Positions 38,023-47,200 of a stretch of DNA of 64,000 nt are shown one piece after another. How positions within the stretch are numbered: the stretch's first letter is position 1; the number at the start of each line of letters is the position of its first letter. Both the position numbers and the translations under genes were made by a program. The notes under the pieces are model-generated. The model did no database searches and had not been told where the DNA came from. It worked only from the letters and a program-made list of their open reading frames with translations. This stretch comes from Salinicola halophilus (GTDB lineage Bacteria > Pseudomonadota > Gammaproteobacteria > Pseudomonadales > Halomonadaceae): the NCBI RefSeq assembly GCF_003206155.1, contig NZ_PZJV01000001.1:344990-408989 (forward strand), in the 5' to 3' direction.

Positions 38023-38910
38023 ATGATCCGCAAGGCCGTACTACCTGTCGCCGGATTCGGCACTCGTTGTCTGCCCGCCTCCAAGGCGATTCCCAAAGAG
38101 ATGATCACCATCGTCGACAAGCCGGTCATCCAGTACGTCGTGACCGAAGCGGTGAAAGCGGGGATCAAGGAGATCGTGCTGGTCACCCACTCTTCCAAGA
38201 GCGCCATCGAAAACCATTTCGACAAGCACTTCGAACTCGAGCATCAGCTCGAAGCCAAGGGCAAGGACGAGCTGCTCGAAGAGCTTCGCAACATCATCCC
38301 CGACGACGTCAACGTCATCAGCGTCCGCCAGCCTGAAGCACTGGGACTGGGTCATGCGATTCTCTGCGCCCGCCCGGTGATCGGCAACGACCCGTTCGCG
38401 GTCCTGCTGCCGGACGTGTTGATCGACGACGAGGGCCTCGACGGCAACGACCTGGCAGGCATGATCGATGCCTTCGATCGTACCGGCAAGGCGCAGATCA
38501 TGGTCGAGACCGTTCCGCGTGAGATGACCCATAAGTACGGCATCGTCGCGCTTGAGGGGGATGAGCCCGCCGCCGGCGAAAGTGCACCGCTGACCGGTAT
38601 GGTCGAGAAGCCCAAGGTCGAGGAAGCCCCTTCGACGCTCGCCGTGATCGGCCGCTACCTGCTGCCTGGCGACATCTTCCCGATTCTCGCCGAGACGCGT
38701 CCCGGGGCGGGCAACGAGATCCAGCTGACCGATGCCATCGAAACCCTGCGCCAGAAGAGCGGGGCGGCGGCCTACCGAATGCAGGGGCAAACCTACGACT
38801 GCGGTAGCCAGCTCGGCTATCTCGAAGCGACGCTGGCGCTCGGTCGCAAGCACGCAAAGCTCGGCGAAGGGTTTCGTCAGCTGATCAAGCAATACGCGAC
38901 TGAGGACTGA
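38023..38910 (+). CDS. galU: UTP-glucose-1-phosphate uridylyltransferase GalU
   Basis: 295 residues. GalU makes UDP-glucose for envelope polysaccharides and osmolyte metabolism. The nucleotide-binding N-terminus is canonical (PVAGFGTRCLPASKAIPKEM), as are VTHSSKSAIENHFD, GLGHAILCA and VLLPDVLIDD. The start at 38023 was chosen by this N-terminus; an upstream ATG at 37894 would add 43 unrelated residues. The next gene, a divergent UGD-like protein, starts 4 bp after its stop, so its product GalU would supply the substrate expected for a UDP-glucose dehydrogenase. Confidence 0.97.
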   Translation: MIRKAVLPVAGFGTRCLPASKAIPKEMITIVDKPVIQYVVTEAVKAGIKEIVLVTHSSKSAIENHFDKHFELEHQLEAKGKDELLEELRNIIPDDVNVISVRQPEALGLGHAILCARPVIGNDPFAVLLPDVLIDDEGLDGNDLAGMIDAFDRTGKAQIMVETVPREMTHKYGIVALEGDEPAAGESAPLTGMVEKPKVEEAPSTLAVIGRYLLPGDIFPILAETRPGAGNEIQLTDAIETLRQKSGAAAYRMQGQTYDCGSQLGYLEATLALGRKHAKLGEGFRQLIKQYATED

Positions 38911-38914
38911 ACCG

Positions 38915-40195
38915 ATGCGGGTGGTCGTACATGGTAGCGAACTGGCCGCGGCGACCGCCGCCGCCGCGCTTTGCTGGGTCGGGCACCAGGTCACTTGGCT
39001 GGCGCATCCGGACTCCCCTTGGGCGAGTCTGGAGAACAGCGATTGGCTGACCAGCGAACCGGGCCTCAAAGCGCAGATCGAAATCGGCAAGGCCAGCGGT
39101 CAACTGACGGTGATCGATAGCATACCCGAGTCGCTTGAGGCCGACATTCACTGGCTCGCGCTCTCACCCGAGCAGCGCGACGCCGCCGAGCGCTACGTCG
39201 AGCATGTTCCCGGACGGCAGTCCACGCCGCTGGTGATCGTCAACAATTCGACGTTCCCCGTCGGGCAGACCGAGAAGCTCGAAGCGCTTCTCGGTCATGC
39301 CGGTCAGGTAGCCGTCGCACTACCCGATCGTCTGGAAGAAGGGCGCGCCTGGGAGACGTTCACGCGGCCGGCACACTGGCTCTTGGGTAGCGAGGACGAG
39401 TGGGCCACACAGCAGATTCGCGAGTTGCTGCGCGCCTTCAATCGCCGCCACGAAGTGTTTCAACTGATGCCGCGGCGTGCCGCCGAGCTGACCAAGCTCG
39501 CCATCAATGGCATGCTGGCCACCCGCATCAGCTTCATGAACGAGCTCGCCGGGCTCGCCGACTCGCTCGGCGTCGACGTCGAGTACGTACGCCAGGGCAT
39601 GGGTGCCGACACCCGGATCGGGTTCGAGTACCTCTATCCCGGTTGCGGTTTCGGCGGCCCGAGTTTCTCGCGAGACCTGATGCGTCTCGCTGACGTCCAG
39701 CACTCGACGGGGCGAGAGTCGCATCTGCTCGAACACGTGCTCGATATCAATGAAGGCAAGAAAGAGACCCTCTTTCGCAAGCTCTGGAATCACTTCCAAG
39801 GCGAACTGGAAGGGCGAACCGTGGCGATATGGGGCGCTGCGTTCAAACCCGGCACCGCGCGCATCGATCACGCGCCCGTATTGACGCTGCTCGAAGCGCT
39901 CTGGGCGCAGGGCGTCAAAGTCCAGCTGCACGATCCGGCGGCACTTCATGCGCTCGCCGAGCTGTATCCGGACCAGCCACTGCTGACGCTCTGCGAAGGG
40001 GATTTCTACGCGGCGTGCGAAGGCGCCGATGCGCTGATGTTGGTCACCGAGTGGAAATGCTACTGGAATCCGGACTGGCGTCGGCTTTTGCAGGCGCTGC
40101 GAACGCCGCTGATTCTGGACGGTCGCAACATCTACGATCCCGCTTATGTGGCATCGCGTGGCTTCATCTATCGAGGCATCGGCCGTCGCGGCTAG
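38915..40195 (+). CDS. Divergent UDP-glucose dehydrogenase-like protein lacking the catalytic cysteine
   Basis: 426 residues, the length of bacterial UDP-glucose 6-dehydrogenase (UGD). The three-domain layout is kept: a Rossmann-like start, a central domain with ELTKLAINGMLATRISFMNE (Lys194 and Asn198 at the catalytic positions), and a C-terminal domain (VAIWGAAFKPGTARIDHAPV, ADALMLVTEW). However the active-site motif, normally GGSCFPKD, reads GGPSFSRD, placing Ser250 at the catalytic Cys. The dinucleotide loop GxGxxG reads HGSELAA, and NPEFLREG-type sequence reads LPDRLEEG. A cysteine at 244 lies six residues earlier. It may be inactive, a regulator or a different dehydrogenase. It is cotranscribed with galU. 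Confidence 0.8.
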   Translation: MRVVVHGSELAAATAAAALCWVGHQVTWLAHPDSPWASLENSDWLTSEPGLKAQIEIGKASGQLTVIDSIPESLEADIHWLALSPEQRDAAERYVEHVPGRQSTPLVIVNNSTFPVGQTEKLEALLGHAGQVAVALPDRLEEGRAWETFTRPAHWLLGSEDEWATQQIRELLRAFNRRHEVFQLMPRRAAELTKLAINGMLATRISFMNELAGLADSLGVDVEYVRQGMGADTRIGFEYLYPGCGFGGPSFSRDLMRLADVQHSTGRESHLLEHVLDINEGKKETLFRKLWNHFQGELEGRTVAIWGAAFKPGTARIDHAPVLTLLEALWAQGVKVQLHDPAALHALAELYPDQPLLTLCEGDFYAACEGADALMLVTEWKCYWNPDWRRLLQALRTPLILDGRNIYDPAYVASRGFIYRGIGRRG

Positions 40196-40217
40196 CGTGC
40201 GACGGCAATGGAAACCA

Positions 40218-40258
40218 AGAGCGCCCGGCGGTGATCCCGTCGGGCGCTCTTCGGTTTT
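40218..40258 (+). terminator. Terminator after galU operon
   Basis: AGAGCGCCCGGCGG (40218-40231) pairs with CCCGTCGGGCGCTCT (40236-40250) with one G-U pair and a 4-base loop, followed by TCGGTTTT. It lies between the convergent UGD-like and SOD-fold genes. Confidence 0.75.
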
Positions 40259-40303
40259 GGATATTGTTTCCTGGCTTCCCAGTCCCGGCGACGTGCAGTC
40301 GTT

Positions 40304-40963
40304 TCAGACGAGGGCGCTCCCGCCGCCCGGGACGGTCGATACGCTGGCGCAGAGCGCAGCATACTCCCAGTTGAGTAGCGGCCAGAGCGCGTCGAAGTAG
40401 GCGAGGCGGTCGCCGGGAAAATCCAGCCGGTAAGCGTCCGGCATCAGCGCCACCGCCAGTAGCGGCGTCACCCCCGAGGGCTGCTCACCGTGGCGCGTCG
40501 TTACCAAGCGCAGTTCCCCACGCGGCGATGCCGTCAGCCAGCTCCAGGGGGCGTCGCTGGTCTGGAGAACCTCTCGCCAGTGCGATGCCAGGCCGCGCCA
40601 GCTACCGAAATCGTGGATGACGGCCCGCTCCAGCGCGTCGGGCACCGCTACGGGGCGCGCTGTGAGTCCATGCCAGAAGACCGTGAGGTTCCATGCCTCG
40701 CCGGCGTACGACGCCGCAGAGTCGATCTTCAAGGTGGCAAGCTCGGCCAGCGAATTCTGAGCGACCTGCGATGCCGTCGTCGCGTTCAGCGCGTCGATCA
40801 GGGATCGATGGTAGTGGCTATAGAGCAGATCTACCTGGGCACGAGTGATGGCCGGCTCCAGCGAATGCCGTTCGAACGGCAGCGCCGGCAGTTCGAATCG
40901 CGGCGATGAGCGGGGGCGATCATTGCTGACAAACGACTCGAAATCGGTCTGAGAAGGCGTCAT
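40304..40963 (-). CDS. Fe/Mn superoxide dismutase-fold protein lacking all four metal ligands
   Basis: 219 residues. Residues 23-60 align without gaps to E. coli SodB from FELPALP to its first LN, and TPLLAV (166-171) and LLNWEYA near the end match the SOD C-terminus. The four metal ligands are all changed: SodB His26 is Leu47, His73 is Leu93 (AWNLTVFW for VWNHTFYW), Asp156 is Ala172 and His160 is Asp176 (ALMPDAYRLDF for DVWEHAYYIDY). Second-sphere His30 and Tyr34 are Tyr51 and Leu55. The fold seems preserved, but dismutase activity is very unlikely. Residues 1-22 are a polar extension without a signal peptide. A possible 50-residue gene lies just upstream on the same strand. Role unknown. 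Confidence 0.85.
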   Translation of the reverse strand: MTPSQTDFESFVSNDRPRSSPRFELPALPFERHSLEPAITRAQVDLLYSHYHRSLIDALNATTASQVAQNSLAELATLKIDSAASYAGEAWNLTVFWHGLTARPVAVPDALERAVIHDFGSWRGLASHWREVLQTSDAPWSWLTASPRGELRLVTTRHGEQPSGVTPLLAVALMPDAYRLDFPGDRLAYFDALWPLLNWEYAALCASVSTVPGGGSALV

Positions 40964-41056
40964 GGCACCCCTGGACGGTAGCGATTGAGCGCGTATGCTA
41001 TCGCGGCCGGCGGTAGACGGGCTACAGTGGCCCTGTGAAGTCGAATTAGGAACGCG

Positions 41057-41209
41057 CTAGCTTCTCGGTTGTCGCTCTGGTACCACAGGAGTGGCGGTCA
41101 GCAACGGGCGGTTGGGTCGGACTCCGTTCGAGACGAGCGCCAGACGGATGGCGCGTCGTTCAATCGCCGCCGATACGTCTTCACCCTCGTCGACGCTCGG
41201 CGTCATCAT
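41057..41209 (-). CDS. Possible small protein upstream of the SOD-fold gene
   Basis: A 50-residue frame begins MMTPSVDEGEDVSAAIERR and ends in PVVPERQPRS, with a TAG stop at 41057. It has an acidic start, a short helical middle (AAIERRAIRLALVSNGV) and a Pro/Arg-rich tail. No clear ribosome binding site is present. It lies in the 282-bp gap between the SOD-fold gene and the divergent coiled-coil gene and reads toward the former. It may be chance coding; nothing else was recognised in this gap. Confidence 0.3.
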   Translation of the reverse strand: MMTPSVDEGEDVSAAIERRAIRLALVSNGVRPNRPLLTATPVVPERQPRS

Positions 41210-41245
41210 TGGCTCAGTTTCTCATCGGTAAGGTAATTCACGGTA

Positions 41246-42352
41246 ATGCCCCCCTCCGACGACCCATCCGATTCTCGCCGTTCGGCCACCGCCAGCCCTG
41301 CGGGTAGCGACCGACACGCCGCACCGTCACGCCAGATCGTCCCGGACAGGCGTGATGCCGGCGGCACCCGGCGTCCCTCATCGCGCTCGACGGCCACGCC
41401 CCGCCGAGGGCCGCGAGTCTGGCCGCTCTGGCTACTGGTACTGCTGCTCGCGGGGGCGCTCGGCGCAGTGATCTGGCAGTACCAGCACGATCGACAGATG
41501 TGGAGCGCCAGATTCGAGCGGCTGGACCAGCGTATCGCGGCGACGGGTTCGACCCTGGACAGCGCGGGTGAAGACCTGCGGGCGAGTTTGAACGACATCG
41601 AGCAGCGCCTGGAAGCGAGTCGCGCCGCCACCGGCAGCCTCGAAACTCGGCTAGCCGATGCCAGCGACAACAGCGAGACCCAGGAACGGCTAGACACTTT
41701 GCGCAGTACCGTAGATAACCAGCAGACACTGATCACGGCGCTACAGCGATCTTTCTCGGCGCTCGAGAGCACCGCCGAAGATGAGCGAGGCGCCCTTGCG
41801 GCACGAATCTCGACCCTCGAGGGGAACGACGCGAGCGTGGATGAGCGTCTCGAGACGCTGACCCAGCGACTCGACGCGACCCGTTCGCAGGACCAGGAGC
41901 TGGAGACCCGCCAACAGACGCTATCGGCATCGCTGGAATCTCTCGAGCAGAGTCAGGCGGCACTCGCCGATCGGATCGATCAGCGTGACTCGACCGGCGT
42001 GGACGCCGCCGAGGTCGAGCGTCTCGAGGCTTCGATCGACTCGCTGGAGCGTTCACTCGCCGAGTCAAAAGACGAGATAGCGGCACTCTCGGAGCGAGCG
42101 GCACCGTCGACGGAGGACATCGCCAGCCTCCAGGGCGCGGTGACGGAGCTGCGTCAAGGACAGACCGCGCTGAGTGCGGCGCTGGAAGGTGTGCAGAGTC
42201 GAGTCGCCAACCTGCCGAGCGGCACGAGCAGCGCTCAGATTCGCGACATTCAGGCACGCTTGGATTCTCTCGACGCTAGCCGCGCCCAGCTCACGCGTCG
42301 TGTCACATCGCTCATGGCCGATGTCGCCAACCTTCAACGTAGCGGGGGCTGA
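41246..42352 (+). CDS. Membrane-anchored coiled-coil protein preceding tamA
   Basis: 368 residues. A basic, Pro/Ser-rich cytoplasmic N-terminus (1-57) is followed by one membrane segment (about 58-77, VWPLWLLVLLLAGALGAVIW) and a periplasmic part that is almost entirely coiled coil (about 80-365) with regular heptads rich in Leu, Glu, Ser and Gln, for example LETRQQTLSASLESLEQSQA. No enzymatic domain is visible. Its stop is 4 bp before the tamA ATG, so it is probably cotranscribed with tamAB and may take part in envelope assembly; this is inference from position only. Length and register suggest a fibre that could extend over much of the periplasm. Confidence 0.85.
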   Translation: MPPSDDPSDSRRSATASPAGSDRHAAPSRQIVPDRRDAGGTRRPSSRSTATPRRGPRVWPLWLLVLLLAGALGAVIWQYQHDRQMWSARFERLDQRIAATGSTLDSAGEDLRASLNDIEQRLEASRAATGSLETRLADASDNSETQERLDTLRSTVDNQQTLITALQRSFSALESTAEDERGALAARISTLEGNDASVDERLETLTQRLDATRSQDQELETRQQTLSASLESLEQSQAALADRIDQRDSTGVDAAEVERLEASIDSLERSLAESKDEIAALSERAAPSTEDIASLQGAVTELRQGQTALSAALEGVQSRVANLPSGTSSAQIRDIQARLDSLDASRAQLTRRVTSLMADVANLQRSGG

Positions 42353-42356
42353 GCCG

Positions 42357-44237
42357 ATGTCCGCATTCAACCTTTCGGCGGACCAGGGGCGGTATCGGGT
42401 GCGATCGCCGCTCGCCGCGACGCTCGTCGTGGTCATCGCGCTACCGATGACGACACCGGCGCTTGCGCTCGAGGCCGACGTGCGCGGCCTTGCCGGCGCG
42501 CCGGCCGACAACATCGTGGACATTCTTTCCGATCTCGACCCGGAGAGTCAGGCCACGCGCGAGCGGCTCGACGGCGTGGTTCGCGAACGTACCCAGCAGG
42601 CGCTGCAGGCCTACGGCTACTACGGCGCGGCGCTCGCGACGAACTATCCCAACGAGCGTAACGAGCGCGTGATCATCGATGTCGAGCCGGGTGAGCGGAC
42701 GCGCATCACGCAACTCGAGATCGGCGTCCGCGGCGATGCCGAGCAGGACGAGTCCTTCGATGAGGCTCTGGCTGACAATCCGCTCAAGGAGGGGGACCCG
42801 CTCGTTCACTCTCGCTACGACGGCTTCAAGAGCCGCCTCTCGACGCTTGCGCTGGAGCGGGGCTACTTCAACTCCCGCTTCCTCCAGCAGCGCATCGAGG
42901 TCAGACCATGGGAGGAGAGCGCGCGCATCTTCCTCGATATGGACAGCGGGACCCGCTACCGCTTTGGCCACGTCCATTTTCACGGCAGTCAGATCGAGCG
43001 CGAGCGTATGAACAACCTCGTACCGTTCGCTCCCAATGACCCTTATCTCGCAGGCGAGCTGGCCGTCCTCAATCAGAACCTCGGGCAGACGAACTGGTTT
43101 CGCGGCATCTCGGTGCGCCCGCGAATCAACGATGACGCGCAGCCAGCGGCGCCCAGCGTCTGGTGGCGAGAGGCGACCGGGCGGGATACGACAGCGGGGC
43201 CTGGCCAGGTGCTCGGTGGCCCGGGGCTGCAGGTCGCTCGCCAGATTACCGATAGTCGGCCCACCGTGGTGCCGGTCGACGTCGAACTCACCCCCGCGGA
43301 CCGGCACCAGTTCGAAGTCGGGGTGGGCTTTGCCACCGATGTCGGGCCGCGTACCCAGTTTTCCTGGACCATGCCGTGGCTCAATCGCTACGGGCACAGT
43401 TTGACCAACTCGTTCTATCTCTCCGCACCGGAGCAGCGGTTTTCGGGGGAGTACGCCATTCCACTGGCGAACCCGCTACGCGACAGCTACCGCGTTCGCT
43501 ACGGGCTCGAGAGCGTCGACAACGAAGATACCGAGAGCTTCGAGAGCTCCGTCCAGGTGGCCCGTCACTGGGAATTCTCCAACGGCTGGATTCAGGATCT
43601 CTATTGGCAGACCACCTACGAGGACTTTACCCAGGCAGACCAGGACGATGCCGTTCTGCTGCTCTATCCGGGCATCAGCTGGTCACGAACGCGCAAACGC
43701 AACGCCACCTTCCCCAGCTGGGGGGACAAACAACAGCTGACACTCGAGTGGTCCGATCCTTCATGGGGCTCGGATGCTCGCTTCGTGCGGACGACGTTCA
43801 ACTCGCAGTGGATTCGCACGCTGGGTACCGAGAATCGCTTCCTGGGACGGCTGGGCGGCGGGGCGATGGCGACGAATACCTTCGACAAGGTGCCGCCGTC
43901 ACTACGCTTTTTCGCCGGCGGCGATCAAAGCATCCGCGGTTACTCCTACGAAAGCCTGTCGCCGGAGAACGATGACGGCGAGCTGCTGGGTGGCCAGCAC
44001 ATGCTGACCGGGAGCCTGGAATACCAGCGCCATCTCACCGGCGATTTCTGGAGTGCCACCTTCGTGGACACTGGCGACGCCTTCGATGAGTGGTGGCCTG
44101 AAGAACTCAAAACCGGTGCAGGCCTCGGCGTGCGCTGGATCTCTCCCGTGGGCCCGATTCGTTTCGACGTGGCCCATCCTTTCGATGACGAGGAGGACTC
44201 TTGGCGTCTGCATTTCTCCATCGGGCCGGAGTTCTGA
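42357..44237 (+). CDS. tamA: Translocation and assembly module outer-membrane protein TamA
   Basis: 626 residues. TamA is an Omp85-family barrel working with TamB in moving phospholipids or outer-membrane proteins. A signal peptide (1-38, ending PALA) is followed by three POTRA domains (about 40-300) and a 16-strand barrel (about 310-626) starting with VELTPADRHQFEVGVGFATD. The conserved GGDQSIRGY motif of loop L6 is present, and the chain ends in Phe as barrels usually do. Between ISVRPRI and VPVDVEL (about 256-302) there is an additional Pro/Gly-rich segment that I do not recall in E. coli TamA. The 3' end overlaps tamB by 37 bp. Confidence 0.94.
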   Translation: MSAFNLSADQGRYRVRSPLAATLVVVIALPMTTPALALEADVRGLAGAPADNIVDILSDLDPESQATRERLDGVVRERTQQALQAYGYYGAALATNYPNERNERVIIDVEPGERTRITQLEIGVRGDAEQDESFDEALADNPLKEGDPLVHSRYDGFKSRLSTLALERGYFNSRFLQQRIEVRPWEESARIFLDMDSGTRYRFGHVHFHGSQIERERMNNLVPFAPNDPYLAGELAVLNQNLGQTNWFRGISVRPRINDDAQPAAPSVWWREATGRDTTAGPGQVLGGPGLQVARQITDSRPTVVPVDVELTPADRHQFEVGVGFATDVGPRTQFSWTMPWLNRYGHSLTNSFYLSAPEQRFSGEYAIPLANPLRDSYRVRYGLESVDNEDTESFESSVQVARHWEFSNGWIQDLYWQTTYEDFTQADQDDAVLLLYPGISWSRTRKRNATFPSWGDKQQLTLEWSDPSWGSDARFVRTTFNSQWIRTLGTENRFLGRLGGGAMATNTFDKVPPSLRFFAGGDQSIRGYSYESLSPENDDGELLGGQHMLTGSLEYQRHLTGDFWSATFVDTGDAFDEWWPEELKTGAGLGVRWISPVGPIRFDVAHPFDDEEDSWRLHFSIGPEF

Positions 44238-47200
44238 CTCGGCTGGTACTGCTACTGCTCCTTTGTCTGATCGGGATGGTGCTGCTGCTCCTCGGCGCGG
44301 GACTCTCTCCCTGGGGGGCGAACTGGCTGTTCGAGCAGGCGCAGTCTCGTGGGTTGGTACAGGCCGAACGCTTCGAAGGGGCCCCCCTCGATGAACTCAC
44401 CATCGAGGGGCTATCGCTCGACGTGGCGACGCTGCATCTCCGGGTCGAGCGCTTTCATCTCGCCTGGGCCGACGACTGCCTGCTCAAGGGGCGGGTGTGT
44501 CTCGACGACCTGAGTGTGAGCGGCGCACGTATCCGTCTCGACGAGAGCGACTCCCCGCCCGCCGAATCGGCGCCGGCGAACGAGGGCGGGCTGCCGCAGA
44601 TCGCCACTCCCGTTCCCATCGAGATTCGCAACGTCAGCCTCGACGACGTCGAGGTCGCGCTCGCCAACGGCACGCGCGTGCGCTGGGATCGCTTTCAGAC
44701 CGGCGCGACGATGAGTGGCGATCGGCTCGAACTCTCGCCGACGACGCTCGAAGGCACCCGCGTTCGTCTGCCGGCGGTGGAGCCGGTCGACGGCCAAACT
44801 GCCCTGGCCGACGTCGAACTCGGCGACGGCGTCGTGGCACCGGCGGCGATTCAGGCGGCCGTCAACCTGAACGGTGAGGCAGACGCCGACAGATCGCTCG
44901 TTAATGGGGTAGCGACCGGCGCCACCTCGACCGAGGCTAGCGAGGCGCAACCGGCGTCGCCGCTGAGTGCGCTCACCCTGGCGGCGGCCGCCAACGTCAG
45001 CGGGGCGCCGGGTCGAGCATCCAGCGATCCGCTGGTCGCCGAGATCGAAAGTCAGCTACGCACGCTGCAAGGGCAGCTACCGGATTTCGAACTGCCTCTG
45101 GAGGTCGACATTCCGAGTCTGGTCGTGAGCGACCTCGAGTTGGAGGGGCCGACGCCGCAGCGGCTCGACCGGCTGGAGGTTTCAGTCGCCGCGGTCGACC
45201 GACGAGTCGAGCTGCGCCAGCTGACGCTCGATGCACCCGACGGACACGTCGAGTTGACGGCGCGAGCCGAACTCAGCGGTAACGTACCGCTCGACCTCAC
45301 GCTTCGCGGCACGATCGAGCGGGTCCCGCTCGCGGGTCAACGAGTTGCCATCGACGTGAGCGGTAGCCTTGCCGATCTCGACGTCGCCCTGGAGACGAGC
45401 GGTGTGGGCGAGGCGCGCATTACCGCCAGCCTGCAGGCCTTCGAGCCGGGCGTACCGTTCGCGCTCGACGCCGAACTCGGTGAGTGGCGCTGGCCGCTGC
45501 CTCAGCAATCGGCCGCCGTGCTGCTCGGCGAGAGTGCGCTCGATGCGACCTCGATCCAGAGTGCCCGCGCCATTCAGAATGTCCCTTCCGTCGCCGACTA
45601 CCGGCTCGATCGACTTCGTCTCGACGCTGAGGGAACACTGGGCGCTTATCAGACGACCCTCGAGGTCGCCGCGCAGGGGGATCAGCTGCCCCCGGTCGAG
45701 CTGGCCGTGGATGGCAGCGGCGATCTGCATCACTTCCAGTGGCAGCCGTTGCGGCTCGCCAGTGAAGGCGGCGAACTCCAGAGTCAGGGGATCGTGCGCT
45801 GGACGCCGACGCTCTCCGCCAGCCTCGATCTCGATGTCAGTCAGCTTCCGCTCGAGGCGTTCACCGACGCGGTGACCGGGACGCTCGACGGTCAGGCACG
45901 CGCGGCTTTTGCCATGCGCGAGGACGGCGGCTGGGAGCTGGCTCTGCCCCGGCTCGCAATCGACGGCCGGCTGCAGGACCGCCCGCTGCGTCTCGCCGCT
46001 CGGCTCGACGGCAATAGCGACATGCAGTGGAACGTTCATGAGTTGGATCTGCGTCAGGGCAACAATCGCGTCACCGCGAACGGCCGAATCGATGACCGAC
46101 TCAACCTCGACGGCCGGATCGATGCGCCGGCGCTGGAGACTCTTCTACCGGCACTCTCCGGGGCGCTGCGTGGCACGTTTCAAGGTCGTGGCACCCTCGA
46201 GCGCCCACAAATCGCGCTCGATCTCGACGGCAGCGACGTCGGCTACGGTGACAACCGGGTGTCGAGGCTTGCCCTGCAGGCGAACTCCACCGGTGCGCAG
46301 GACCCAGAGTTCGACGTCGATCTCGACGCCAGCGGTATCGCGGCTGCCAATCAGCGCATCGAGCGGGTCGGGCTGGATCTTGCCGGTCGGCTCTCCCAGC
46401 ACCGGCTCACGCTGGATGTGACCGGCGGTGAGGGACTGCCGGTCTCTCAGGCATCGCTGGCACTCGCCGGCGGCCTCGATCAGACCAGCCAGCGATACCG
46501 CGGCACGCTCTCGTCGCTCGCCGTGGGAACGAACTATGGTGACATCGCGCTTCGCTCGCCGTTCGATTTCAACGCCGACCTGGCAGGCGCAAGTGCCAGC
46601 GTGTCGCCGTTCTGTCTGGATCGACGCCAGGGCGGCGCGCTCTGCTTGACCGAACGCATGACCGCCTCGGCGGCGCAGGGTCGGGCGGCGCTGGCGCTGG
46701 AAGACGTACCCATGGCGCTACTCGACGACTTCATGCCGGACGGCTGGCGCGTCGATGGTGAGACCGCCGGCAATGTCGTGGCCAGCTGGTCGCAGGGTGG
46801 CAGCGCCTGGAGCGCCACCGCAGACCTCGACAGCCGCGCGGCGATCACCGGCATCGATGCGCGCGGCGCCCCCTGGCAGGTGCCGGAGGCAACACTTGCG
46901 ATGTCGCTCGAGGCGAATCAGCAGCGTGCCAGCACCCGTGTCGATCTCAATCTCGAGGACGCCGGCGACGTGCGGCTCGAGGCGCGTATCGACGACCCGG
47001 CCGGCGCGGGCACCCTCGGCGGGCGGTTGCAGCTCACCGATCTACGCTTTGCGCCCTATCAGCCGCTCGTGGCAGGGATCGACGAACTCAATGGCGCGCT
47101 CAACGGTGACGTGGCGCTTGGCGGGACCCTCGCGATGCCATCGCTCGACGGCAACGTTCGCATCAGCGATGTCAGCGTGCGCGGTGGCGTGTCGCCGGTG

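Noticed and set aside
40304-40963. Calling this gene an active superoxide dismutase
   Set aside because: All four metal-ligand positions are substituted, so a name transfer from SodB would mislead.
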